A stretch of 29,252 nucleotides of DNA, from contig CAYZXL010000062.1 of NCBI GenBank assembly GCA_964482435.1, positions 1-29,252 on the forward strand. The letters are read 5' to 3'. Shown here piece after piece: positions 1-7,423 of this stretch; position 1 is the stretch's first letter, and the number at the start of each line of letters is the position of its first letter. The translations under genes were made by a program, and so were the position numbers. The stretch is from CAYZXL01 sp964482435 (GTDB lineage: Bacteria; Auribacterota; JABMQX01). The notes beneath the pieces are model-generated. The model was not told the DNA's origin and ran no database searches. It was given only the letters and a program-made list of their open reading frames with translations.

Positions 1-22
1 CAAGCTCCCCAAACAAAGGGGA

Positions 23-562
23 TTACAAAATCGCACTGTAGAAGATCCATTTGGCGCCGTGTGACCCGCGCTTGCCTTCGCTCGCCTCGGCTTGAGCTTT
101 CTCAAAAAGCTCTGCGTACTTCCCTCGCCCGTATTTTGTCCAGAAAGGCGACCAGCCCGCGCGGACAATCTCCACGTTCACATTCACCCCGTCGGCGTAA
201 ACGTATGCCAGAAGCCGTCCAAGCCTATCCCTCTCAGGCGTGGCCCCCTCAAATTCCAGTTCGATCCTTTTCCCCGTCAGGAACTTGCGGAGAAACTCCA
301 CGGATTCGGTGTACCCGCTCATCCCTCGTTCCGGAGTATCCACACGAAGCAATCGGACGCGCTCCTCGGCTCCTCGCCACCGAACGACAATCGTATCTCC
401 ATCCACCACCCTGACCAGTTCGCAAGGCTCCGGTTGACCACTCGGTCTCTGCGGGGCCTCCGTCAGGAACGCCTGGAAAACGCCCAGCCGGTAAGCCACG
501 CCGATGCCCAGGAGAAGAGCCAGCAATATCAACTTCCTGGCTTTTAGCCGTCGTCTCCTCAT
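23..562 (-). CDS. Membrane-anchored thermonuclease-like (SNase) protein
   Basis: The 179-residue product has a basic N-terminus and a hydrophobic segment at about 10-30, which reads as a signal anchor or uncleaved signal peptide, followed by a staphylococcal nuclease (OB-fold) domain at about 46-170. The three catalytic residues of the family appear preserved: Arg70 and Glu78 in RLLRVDTPE and Arg116 in DRLGRLLAY. Asp54, Asp56 and Asp75 are in place for calcium. The family cleaves DNA and RNA at A/U-rich or single-stranded sites; here it would act outside the cytoplasmic membrane. The ATG is preceded by a GAGGGA ribosome site on the minus strand, which supports this start. Nothing upstream is co-directional, so it seems monocistronic in this window. 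Substrate and physiological role cannot be told from the sequence. Confidence 0.9.
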   Translation of the reverse strand: MRRRRLKARKLILLALLLGIGVAYRLGVFQAFLTEAPQRPSGQPEPCELVRVVDGDTIVVRWRGAEERVRLLRVDTPERGMSGYTESVEFLRKFLTGKRIELEFEGATPERDRLGRLLAYVYADGVNVNVEIVRAGWSPFWTKYGRGKYAELFEKAQAEASEGKRGSHGAKWIFYSAIL

Positions 563-687
563 CTCATTCCCTCACGACCCTCGGCTTCATTGCCACCCGG
601 GCGTGGGAATCGTCGCTTCCTCCTTTTGAGAATCACAGCCGAACCACAGTGTACCAGCGCCCCCTGTTGGCGCGAAGAGGATGTCTC

Positions 688-739
688 GTGGCACGGGCGT
701 CCCGCCCGTGGAATGCCACGGGCAAGATGCCCATGCCAC
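688..739. repeat. 52-bp dual-hairpin dispersed repeat, copy A
   Basis: The element starts GTGGCACGGGCGT and ends GATGCCCATGCCAC. Its ends are inverted repeats of each other, and each half folds on its own: CACGGGCG with CGCCCGTG in the left half, GGGC around AAGAT with GCCC in the right half. A second copy of identical length lies inverted at 16240-16291. The two match closely in both arms and differ mainly in the centre. All reading frames crossing it are largely open. It behaves like a REP/BIME-type or small mobile palindromic element, but no transposase is in the window. Confidence 0.8.
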
Positions 740-835
740 GTCGGTCGCCCTGGTTTCAGGCCCGATAACGGGCGTTATCTTAGCGGGCACTCGGCGGGCC
801 ATGAGACCCGTTCCCGGCCTGGGCGACGCCGAGAG

Positions 836-853
836 GGTGGCCAAGACGCCACC
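836..853. repeat. Hairpin resembling half of the dispersed repeat
   Basis: GGTGGC and GCCACC form a perfect six-base-pair stem around CAAGAC. The stem and loop resemble one arm of the 52-bp element about 100 bases upstream, so it may be a degraded or half copy. It could also be chance in GC-rich DNA. Confidence 0.4.
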
Positions 854-1187
854 TTCCTGCCCGGGAAATACAGCCGCCCCCGCTGAACGTCGCGCTTCAC
901 GGATCGGCATTCTGAGCGTGGACATCAAGCATCCCAGCGGACACCACCCCGGAAAGGGAACCAAAGACTTCTTCCTCGCGTTACAAAATTTGAAAGATGG
1001 GGGCATGGTAGGTTTTGTGTCCCCCTCCTAACACCCCCTTTCTGCACAAGCCTGCTATGACCCCGTCCGGCTTTCTTCTTGGTTCACTTTGAGGCTGAGA
1101 TCGGGGTTGTTCTGGTAATCGGGCGATGACTTTTTCTCGCGCCGAAAAGACCTACTCCGTACCATCCGTCTCCGCACCCGGGCGCAA

Positions 1188-1487
1188 ATGGGCGGCGATT
1201 TAGTGACTACCTACAGGCACGGCAGAGTCCGCGGGAAATGGCTGCTGACAGAATTCACGATGTTGGCCCCCTCGGAGACCATCAGTTACACACGCCGGTG
1301 GACTTTCACATACAACTGGGACCAGGGTGTTCCATTGCTCGCCAAAGTCCACATCGTCACCGATGCCGTGAGTCCTGCCTTTCGAGGCCAGTCCTACCAC
1401 GAGTTTGCGTTTCGTGACTGGGAGGTCGTCAAACGCGAAAGCCCCATCGAGATACTGCCTGGCTCCGGGGCGCCAGGCAGGGACTGA
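1188..1487 (+). pseudogene. Probable gene remnant, beta-rich C-terminal fragment
   Basis: The 99-residue frame has protein-like composition in its middle, with alternating hydrophobic and aromatic stretches such as RRWTFTYNW and HEFAFRDWEVV that suggest antiparallel beta strands, as at the end of a secreted or lipoprotein-sorting-like protein. The frame stays open upstream to 1119 (after a TAA) but with no start codon there other than the ATG at 1188, and that ATG has no ribosome site. I read it as the 3' end of a gene that lost its front, in a 1.3-kb region without other genes. A 9-bp perfect stem (1455-1480) covers its last codons. I do not recognise the family; it could also be a short intact gene or a chance frame. 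Confidence 0.4.
1455..1480. terminator. Strong GC-rich hairpin
   Basis: CTGCCTGGC pairs perfectly with GCCAGGCAG across an eight-base loop. It sits at the very end of the remnant frame. No T-run follows, so it is not a canonical intrinsic terminator; it may instead be another dispersed palindrome. Confidence 0.4.
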
Positions 1488-1936
1488 CAGGCGCGACGCC
1501 GCCTCGGACCTTGAGCAGCACATGTGGCGTTGCTGTCCTTCGGCCCCCTCCGCCGCCATCGAGCCGTCATCGTTGCGCAATCGCAGAAGCGGATTGTCGG
1601 CCAGCTCATGCCTGCGGAACCACCGGCCTTTCTGTGAGGCCGAGATGACTCGAATGGGACCTTGCGGTCGGCGTGGGAGCCGTGCTAACCTCGATTCAAA
1701 GTTGCCACGTCGCGGCTGCGAGCGCTCGACCTCGCCTTGGAACCCTATCACGTACCGTCGAAGCACGTTGGCGCGGATGGCCCCAGAAAAATCGGCGGGC
1801 GCACCCACGGGGATCCGGCAGAGTAGAAAGGCACACGGGAGACGATTGAGATGATGCGCTGTGGTCCAAGAGATGTGAGAGTCCCAAAGTGTTGTTTAGC
1901 GCGGATGTCAGGGCAAACTGGCAGGAGGTTCGGATA
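1488..1936. other. Non-coding gap before the MscS gene
   Basis: About 450 bases without a supportable gene. Frames on both strands have arginine/proline-rich translations without recognisable motifs. No tRNA, repeat family or clear promoter was found; the promoter of the downstream channel gene should lie in the last hundred bases. Confidence 0.5.
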
Positions 1937-3007
1937 ATGATTGGTTCTATTGGGTTGACGCAGTGGGTCATTCCCTTGAGCCTCGTGATAGTCGGTGTTA
2001 TGGTCGGGCTGACCCTTGAGAAGCTTCTTATTGCGAAGCTCAGGAATCTGGCCGCGAAGACAAAACGGAAAGGATTTGAGGTTCTCGCAAGAGTAATCCG
2101 CGGGATCGTTACGCTGTGGTCAACCATCGCCGGAACGTACGGGGCGGTGCTTGCTACGCCAATGGCTGAGAGACCGTTCGTTGTCGTCCACAACGTTCTC
2201 CTCGTGGCTGTGATATTTTCGGCGACGATCACTTCCGCCAGGCTGGCCGTCGCGTTCGTGAGCCTCTATGCCAGCCGTGGAAAAGCAGCGCTGCCCTCGG
2301 CCACGATTCTTCAGAATTTCGTTCGACTTCTTGTTTTCACGATCGGCGTTCTCATCATTCTCGGGACGCTTGGCGTATCCATCACGCCGATATTAACGGC
2401 CATGGGGGTGGCGGGTCTTGCAGCGGCTCTGGCTCTTCAGGACACGCTTTCGAATCTGTTCTCCGGGCTTCAGATTGTCGGCTCCAGGCAAGTGCGGCCG
2501 GGAGATTACGTGAAGCTGGAGTCGGGCGACGAGGGGTTCGTTGTTGACATCGGATGGCGAAACACGACCATCCGAGCATACGCGAACAATATGATCATAG
2601 TGCCAAACGCAAAACTCGCTTCATCCATCATCACAAACTATTTTCAGCCGCAAAAGGAAATGGGTTTCGGGATTCCGCTTGGGGTAAGTTATGATAGCGA
2701 CCTGGCGAAGGTCGAAAGGGTCACGGTGGAGGTGGCGAAGGAAGTAATGAGGGACGTTCCAGGAGCGGCTACGGGTTTTGAACCGCTGGTCAGGTTTAAG
2801 AAGTTCGGGGATTTCAGCATTGATTTCGTGGCTGTCTTGCGGGTGAAGGAGTTCGTTGACCAGTACCTTCTCACCCACGAGTTCATAAAGAAGGTGCACG
2901 AACGATACGCCCGCGAGGGAATCAAAATCCCCTATCCCGTAAGAACCGTGTACGTGAAGGCCGAAAGGCCGGAAGACGCTGGCGAACAGCCCGTCCGCGA
3001 CAGATAG
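1937..3007 (+). CDS. MscS-family mechanosensitive channel
   Basis: The product is a small-conductance mechanosensitive channel of the inner membrane, which opens under membrane tension to release solutes. From this start it is 356 residues, with hydrophobic segments at about 8-28, 50-70, 80-108 and 125-165. The last is the pore-lining helix with the typical Gly/Ala-rich pattern (MGVAGLAAALALQD), directly followed by the MscS beta domain (VRPGDYVKLESGDEGFVVDIGWRNT) and the alpha/beta C-terminal domain. The frame is open back to an ATG at 1889, but AGGAGG at 1923-1928 sits nine bases before the ATG at 1937, so I prefer that start. corA follows 98 bases downstream and may be co-transcribed. The extra transmembrane segments compared with three-helix MscS are common among paralogues. 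Confidence 0.93.
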   Translation: MIGSIGLTQWVIPLSLVIVGVMVGLTLEKLLIAKLRNLAAKTKRKGFEVLARVIRGIVTLWSTIAGTYGAVLATPMAERPFVVVHNVLLVAVIFSATITSARLAVAFVSLYASRGKAALPSATILQNFVRLLVFTIGVLIILGTLGVSITPILTAMGVAGLAAALALQDTLSNLFSGLQIVGSRQVRPGDYVKLESGDEGFVVDIGWRNTTIRAYANNMIIVPNAKLASSIITNYFQPQKEMGFGIPLGVSYDSDLAKVERVTVEVAKEVMRDVPGAATGFEPLVRFKKFGDFSIDFVAVLRVKEFVDQYLLTHEFIKKVHERYAREGIKIPYPVRTVYVKAERPEDAGEQPVRDR

Positions 3008-3105
3008 AATGATGAGGCACGGTGGTCTTTTTCCTATGACCGCGGGCCGGGGAATCCTCGGCGGATGGAAGCCATTGGCCAACATTCTTTTGGAGGTAAA
3101 CAGAA

Positions 3106-4173
3106 GTGGCGCAAACGGAGAAGGAGGCCTCTCAGGCGGTTGACACGACACCCATCGCACCTCGTACCTCAGAAAACGCAAAAAGGGAAAAGGCCAGAAT
3201 CACCGTCATTGACTACGACGAGGCGCACCTCGAGGAGAGGCAGGTTCTGGAGGTCGAGGAATGCTTTCCATTTAAGAGTAAGCCCACCGTAACCTGGATC
3301 AACATAGACGGCGTTCATGACACGGAGGTCATCGAGAAAATCGGAAAACATTTCGATTTGCACCCTCTCGTCCTGGAAGCCGTGGTTGATACCCAGCAGC
3401 GCCCCAAAAGGGAGGATTTCGACCACTACATTTTCATCAGCTTAAAGATGCTCTACTATCCGCCACAGAGCGATGAAATGGCTACCGAACAGGTCAGCAT
3501 CATCCTTGGGCCGAATTATGTCCTTTCTTTCCAGGAGAGGCCGGGGGACGTTTTCGACGACATCAGGGAAAGGATTCGCCTCCACAAGGGAAGAGGCAGA
3601 ATCAGAAAGATGGGGAGTGACTATCTCGCTTACGCTCTGATAGACGCAATTGTTGATAACTATTTCGTGATCCTGGAGAGGCTTGGCGAAAGCCAGGAGC
3701 CCCTGGAAGAGAAGGCTGTGGAAGACCCCAGACCCGAAGTCATCCGGTCAATCCAGGAACTCAAGCGCAAGATGGTCTTCTTGCGCAGCTCCGTCTGGCC
3801 CTTGCGAGAGGCAATCAACGCTTTGCAGAGGACAGAGTCCCCCCTGATAAAGAAGGCGACCATGCTGTACTTGAGGGACGTTTACGACCACACGACTCAA
3901 GTCATTGACGCGATAGAAGCGATGCGGTATCTCATCGCTGGCACGCTGGAGGTTTACGTCTCAAGCATCAGCAACAAGCTGAACGAGGTGGTGAAGGTCC
4001 TGACCTCTGTCACCATTATTGTGATGCTGCCGACTCTTGTGGCGAGCGTCTATGGGATGAACGTCCCCCTGCCTTTCCAGCACTCTCCCCATGCTTTCGC
4101 AATCACAATGCTTGCATCTTTCGCTCTCGCAGTCCTGGGCGTCATTATCCTCAGGAAGAGACGGTGGCTGTAA
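3106..4173 (+). CDS. corA: CorA-type magnesium/cobalt transporter
   Basis: This 355-residue protein is a CorA-family divalent-metal channel. It has a long acidic, helix-rich cytoplasmic N-terminal domain (to about 290), with charged coiled segments such as RSIQELKRKMVFLRSSVWPLREAI split over the stalk helix, and two C-terminal membrane helices at about 296-316 and 332-350. The signature GMN is at 317-319 in VYGMNVPL, the selectivity loop of the family. The C-terminus ends in a basic KRRWL tail. Translation starts at GTG, with GGAGG at 3092-3096 nine bases upstream. It lies 98 bases behind the MscS-type gene on the same strand, so the two may form an ion-homeostasis unit. Which metal it carries cannot be told from the sequence. 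Confidence 0.96.
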   Translation: MAQTEKEASQAVDTTPIAPRTSENAKREKARITVIDYDEAHLEERQVLEVEECFPFKSKPTVTWINIDGVHDTEVIEKIGKHFDLHPLVLEAVVDTQQRPKREDFDHYIFISLKMLYYPPQSDEMATEQVSIILGPNYVLSFQERPGDVFDDIRERIRLHKGRGRIRKMGSDYLAYALIDAIVDNYFVILERLGESQEPLEEKAVEDPRPEVIRSIQELKRKMVFLRSSVWPLREAINALQRTESPLIKKATMLYLRDVYDHTTQVIDAIEAMRYLIAGTLEVYVSSISNKLNEVVKVLTSVTIIVMLPTLVASVYGMNVPLPFQHSPHAFAITMLASFALAVLGVIILRKRRWL

Positions 4174-4470
4174 GAGCGAGGGCAGAGGGACCCTCCCCGC
4201 AGAGTTCTTCCAACACGCTAAAGCTACCGCGCGGTGAGACGCCTGTCCTTGCGCTCACTGCTCGGTATGATTACTCAGGCGGACCGTGATGGAGGCGTGT
4301 GGCTGCATTCGAACGATGGACTCTGAGCATGGTCCTTGAGCAAGCCGTCGGCCTGCCAGCGGCAGCGTCGCCCCTTCCTCATGAAGATCAAGTGCAGGAG
4401 AATTCCCGAGAAGTATGACTCGTTCTGTGTCGCCCCCTGCGCGGGCTCAACTGAATTTGGGCTTCTGGCT

Positions 4471-4490
4471 CCACGGGTTGACACCCGTGG
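4471..4490. repeat. Perfect hairpin, dispersed-repeat type
   Basis: CCACGGGT and ACCCGTGG form a perfect eight-base-pair stem around a TGAC tetraloop. The sequence differs from the 52-bp element but shares its CACGGG core. It lies mid-gap, far from either gene, and lacks a T-run, so a mobile palindrome is more likely than a terminator. Confidence 0.6.
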
Positions 4491-4534
4491 CTATTGTGTT
4501 TCATGCCCTGTGGGGATTGCTGCGGCTGCATTTC

Positions 4535-4549
4535 CCCGCCCTGGGCGGG
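4535..4549. repeat. Short GC hairpin
   Basis: CCCGCC and GGCGGG pair around CTG. It lies 45 bases after the previous hairpin and is probably part of the same composite repeat. Confidence 0.45.
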
Positions 4550-4670
4550 ACGGGACAGGATGCCCGCGGCACAACGAGCGAGTTCCCTCGCCTCCATTGC
4601 TCTGTCAGCAAGGACGCGCGGGGCAGCGCCTTCCACAGGAGAGCGTAGCGATACCACGGGCACAAGGCGG

Positions 4671-4699
4671 TGGACAGAGCTACAAGACACGGCTAAAAT
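4671..4699 (+). promoter_or_regulatory. Candidate sigma-70 promoter for the envelope cluster
   Basis: TGGACA at 4671-4676 and TAAAAT at 4694-4699 each match the consensus at five of six positions, with an ideal 17-base spacing. It lies about 60 bases before the ATG at 4762 and points into the run of co-directional envelope genes. Confidence 0.5.
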
Positions 4700-4761
4700 A
4701 CAAGCTAAAAGAAACAGTTGTAGCGAGAGACGGCCCAAAAACCATTTGAGAGGTTCGTGAA

Positions 4762-5376
4762 ATGAGTCGCTGGCATGGACACACGCGTCTGCCGCACATG
4801 CGGAGGTTGTTGGCCCTGGTCGCTTTTGTTGTCGTTTGCACGGCAAGCATCAGTAGCTTTGGGGCGAGACCTGCCCGAAGGCCAGTCCGCCCGGCCGATG
4901 AAAGGCCAATCCACCAGTTTCTTATCAGCGTCGGTGTGCCGATTGACTCGCCGATCGTTCTGGCGAAAGTCAGTGCGGTACTGAAGACGAGGTTTCAGGT
5001 CCGCAGCGTGGTGAAGGTAATCGGGCCTGACAGGCTGCCGAGCGTGAGGCCCCCAAGACCCGGCATGCCCGTGAGGTTCAAGTTGCCGAAGCCGCCGGCG
5101 GAGCTGGAGGTTATGCGGCAGAACATACTTTCGGGGCAGGTGATTGAGTTTCATCCTGCGGAGAAGTTGGGCGAAGTGGAGGTTTTCTTCTCGGAGAGTC
5201 AGACCCTGAAAATCGAGATAGGGTACGATATGTTTTACATAAGGATTGGGAATAGGGATTGTACTTTCGAGAGTTCGGCTCTCAGGAAGCAACTAAGCGA
5301 GATTCTGGAACCGAGAGAGGTCAGGTCGGGTGGAACAGATACGAGTCGGAGTGGTCGGGGTCGGTCATCACGGTAG
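4762..5376 (+). CDS. Secreted protein of unknown function, first gene of the lpxB cluster
   Basis: I do not recognise this 204-residue protein. It begins with a basic stretch and a hydrophobic segment (about 13-36, RRLLALVAFVVVCTASISSFGA) that reads as a signal peptide, so the mature protein would be periplasmic or secreted. The middle is proline/arginine-rich; residues about 105-175 look like a compact alpha/beta domain (FKLPKPPAELEVMRQ, KLGEVEVFFSESQTLKIEIG). GAGAGG at 4748-4753 supports the start; Met13 is a possible alternative closer to a standard signal peptide. Its last 47 bases overlap the dehydrogenase gene in another frame, indicating translational coupling with the lipid A genes, so an envelope role is likely by inference only. 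Confidence 0.75.
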   Translation: MSRWHGHTRLPHMRRLLALVAFVVVCTASISSFGARPARRPVRPADERPIHQFLISVGVPIDSPIVLAKVSAVLKTRFQVRSVVKVIGPDRLPSVRPPRPGMPVRFKLPKPPAELEVMRQNILSGQVIEFHPAEKLGEVEVFFSESQTLKIEIGYDMFYIRIGNRDCTFESSALRKQLSEILEPREVRSGGTDTSRSGRGRSSR

Positions 5377-6259
5377 TCACCACGCGAGAATTTACCGGGA
5401 GATGCCGGGCGTAGTTGTTGCGGCGGTGGCGGATACCGACGCGGAGGCGCTGAGAAAAGCGAAGGAGGAGTGGGGTGTGGCGTGTTTCGGGGATTATCGG
5501 GAAATCGCACCGCTGGTTGATGCGGTGAGCGTTGCGACCCCCACGAGTTCTCATCACGAGATAGCACGCTATTTTCTGTCGTGCGAGAAGGATGTCTTTC
5601 TTGAAAAGCCGATGGCGGCCAATGTCGAGGAGGCGGAGGACCTGATTCGGCTCGCGGACGAGAAGAATCGAGTGCTACAGATAGGGCACGTGGAGAGGTT
5701 CAACCCGGCGTTCAAGGCGTTGACAGGGCTGCTGAAAGACCCGAAGTTCATCGAGTGCCACAGGCTGTCGCAGTACAAGGCGAGGGGATGCGACGTTGGG
5801 GTCGTGCTGGACTTGATGATTCACGACATAGACATAATTCTGACGCTTGTGGACGACCGGGTGAAAGGCATCTCGGCGGTTGGGGTGAGTGTTTTAAGCA
5901 AGACCGAGGACATTGCCAACGCCAGGATAGAGTTCGAGAAAGGGTGCATAGCGAATCTGACGGCGAGTCGCGTCAGTTTCGATAGCATGAGGAAGATCAG
6001 GATTTTTCAACAGGACGCATACATTTCCCTCGATTATGAGAAACAGGAGGGGTTGATTTATCGAAAGAAGGGAGGGGAGATAATCCGGACTCCCGTTCCG
6101 ACAGAGAAGGCTCAGCCCTTGAGGCTGGAGCTTGAATCGTTCATCCATTCCATCAGAACCTCCTCGCGGCCGCCTGTATCCGCCGAGCAAGGCAAGCGAG
6201 CCATCGAAATCGCCATGGAAATCGTCCGGGACATCCAGGCAAGGAACGCCGCAGCATGA
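5330..6259 (+). CDS. Gfo/Idh/MocA-family NAD(P)-dependent sugar dehydrogenase
   Basis: This 309-residue oxidoreductase has an N-terminal Rossmann fold with GxGxxG at 10-15, the family's EKP motif at 92-94, the GHVERFNP motif at 119-126 and HDID at 165-168 in the substrate domain. Gfo/Idh members with the GHVERFNP motif often sit in lpx clusters. One such enzyme, GnnA, oxidises UDP-GlcNAc at C3 to make the amino-sugar form used in some lipid A. That function is possible here, but the partner aminotransferase GnnB is not in the window. Translation would start at GTG with GAGAGG about a dozen bases upstream; no better start lies before the nucleotide-binding fold. It overlaps the upstream gene by 47 bases and lpxB by four (ATGA), so the three genes are tightly coupled. 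Confidence 0.93.
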   Translation: MEQIRVGVVGVGHHGSHHARIYREMPGVVVAAVADTDAEALRKAKEEWGVACFGDYREIAPLVDAVSVATPTSSHHEIARYFLSCEKDVFLEKPMAANVEEAEDLIRLADEKNRVLQIGHVERFNPAFKALTGLLKDPKFIECHRLSQYKARGCDVGVVLDLMIHDIDIILTLVDDRVKGISAVGVSVLSKTEDIANARIEFEKGCIANLTASRVSFDSMRKIRIFQQDAYISLDYEKQEGLIYRKKGGEIIRTPVPTEKAQPLRLELESFIHSIRTSSRPPVSAEQGKRAIEIAMEIVRDIQARNAAA

Positions 6260-7410
6260 TTCCCCAAAGGCTGATGGTAGTTGCCGGTGAGAAATCGGGC
6301 GACCTCCACGCTTCCCGAATTATTGCGTCGCTGAAGGAGCTTGCGCCCACTATGGAGATTTTTGGCGTCGGGGGAGAGCTGATGCGGCGAAGTGGGGCGG
6401 AGATTTTGAGGGACGTAACGGGGCTGGCGGTGGTGGGACTGGCGGAGGTGGCGAGGAATTATCTCAAGTTCCGGCATCTTTTTCATTTTCTCGTCGGAGT
6501 TGCGAAGGAGCGGAAACCTGGGACTGCTCTTTTGGTTGATTATCCCGGATTCAATTTGCGGCTGGCGCCGGCGCTGAAGGCTCTTGGGATAAAAGTTGTC
6601 TATTTCGTAAGTCCGCAGGTTTGGGCGTGGGGACGAAAGCGCGTCAATGCGATGCGGAAGTTCATTGATAAGATGATTGTGGTGTTTGAGTTTGAAGTGC
6701 CAATTTATCGGGAAACGGGGATTGATGTGGATTTTGTGGGGCATCCGCTGGTGGATGTGCTCAAACCGAGCATGTCGCGGGAGGAATTTCGGAGGAAGGC
6801 GGGAATTCCTCTTGACGCGAAGGTTGTGGCGCTTCTGCCGGGAAGCCGGGTTCACGAGGTCGCCAGACACGTTCCGATAATGGCAAAGGCAGCGGAATTG
6901 ATTTGCAGGCAAGTGAGGGGGGCGCAGTTTCTGCTTCCGGCTGCTTCGGAAGAGCTCGTTCGGAAGTGCGAGGAACTGCTCGAAAGGCATCGCGTCTCCG
7001 CGTCGGTGAGAGTTCTGAGCGGAGGCGTTTACGACGCCGTTTCGGCATCGGACGCGGCAATTGTCTCGTCGGGGACGGCCACGTTGGAGACGGGATGTCT
7101 GGGCGTTCCGCTTGTGGTTATTTACAAGGTGTCGCCTTTGACTTATGTTATAGCGAGGCGGCTGGTAACGATTTCCAACATTGGCTTGATCAATATCGTC
7201 GCCGGGAAAACCATCGCGCCGGAGTTCGTTCAGAGGCGCGCGAGGCCACAAAAAATCGCCGATGAAATTGTGAGGTTCTTGACGGACGGCGAGCTCCATG
7301 AGAGTGTCAGGAGAGAGCTTCTAAGGGTGAAGGCGAGGCTCGGCCCCCCGGGTGCGCCGGAAAGCGCGGCGAGGATTATTCTCGATTTCATGAGGCGATG
7401 TCAGAAGTAG
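6256..7410 (+). CDS. lpxB: Lipid-A-disaccharide synthase
   Basis: LpxB is a peripheral inner-membrane glycosyltransferase (family GT19) that joins UDP-2,3-diacylglucosamine and lipid X into the lipid A disaccharide. The 384-residue length is normal. The signature GEKSGD is at 11-16, followed by VDYPGFNLRLA, the VSPQVWAWG motif and, later, LLPGSR and the SSGTATLE donor-binding region, all typical of the family. The ATG overlaps the TGA of the dehydrogenase gene by ATGA, so translation is probably coupled. The ABC exporter gene starts 13 bases after the stop. No other lpx genes are within the window, so the rest of the Raetz pathway must be elsewhere. Confidence 0.98.
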   Translation: MIPQRLMVVAGEKSGDLHASRIIASLKELAPTMEIFGVGGELMRRSGAEILRDVTGLAVVGLAEVARNYLKFRHLFHFLVGVAKERKPGTALLVDYPGFNLRLAPALKALGIKVVYFVSPQVWAWGRKRVNAMRKFIDKMIVVFEFEVPIYRETGIDVDFVGHPLVDVLKPSMSREEFRRKAGIPLDAKVVALLPGSRVHEVARHVPIMAKAAELICRQVRGAQFLLPAASEELVRKCEELLERHRVSASVRVLSGGVYDAVSASDAAIVSSGTATLETGCLGVPLVVIYKVSPLTYVIARRLVTISNIGLINIVAGKTIAPEFVQRRARPQKIADEIVRFLTDGELHESVRRELLRVKARLGPPGAPESAARIILDFMRRCQK

Positions 7411-7423
7411 GAAAGGGAACACC

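Larger units (their letters stand above)
563..1118. other. Non-coding gap with hairpin repeats
   Basis: I find no convincing gene here; the open frames on both strands have repeat-like or low-complexity translations. It holds a 52-bp dual-hairpin repeat (688-739), a small GCCCG/CGGGC hairpin with an ATAA loop at 760-773 overlapping a GATAAC/GTTATC inverted repeat, and a six-base-pair hairpin at 836-853. No tRNA-like or promoter-like signal stood out. Confidence 0.6.
4174..4761. other. Gap with palindromic repeats and a promoter
   Basis: About 590 bases with no convincing gene. It contains a perfect eight-base-pair hairpin at 4471-4490, a CCCGCC/GGCGGG hairpin at 4535-4549 and, near its right end, a good sigma-70-like promoter for the envelope cluster. 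Translations of the open frames contain repeat-like phrases (for example GLTPVAI) rather than gene-like sequence. Confidence 0.6.

Noticed and set aside
688..739. An intrinsic terminator of a neighbouring gene
   Set aside because: It has no T-run, lies more than 100 bases from either gene end, and an inverted copy lies inside another gene.
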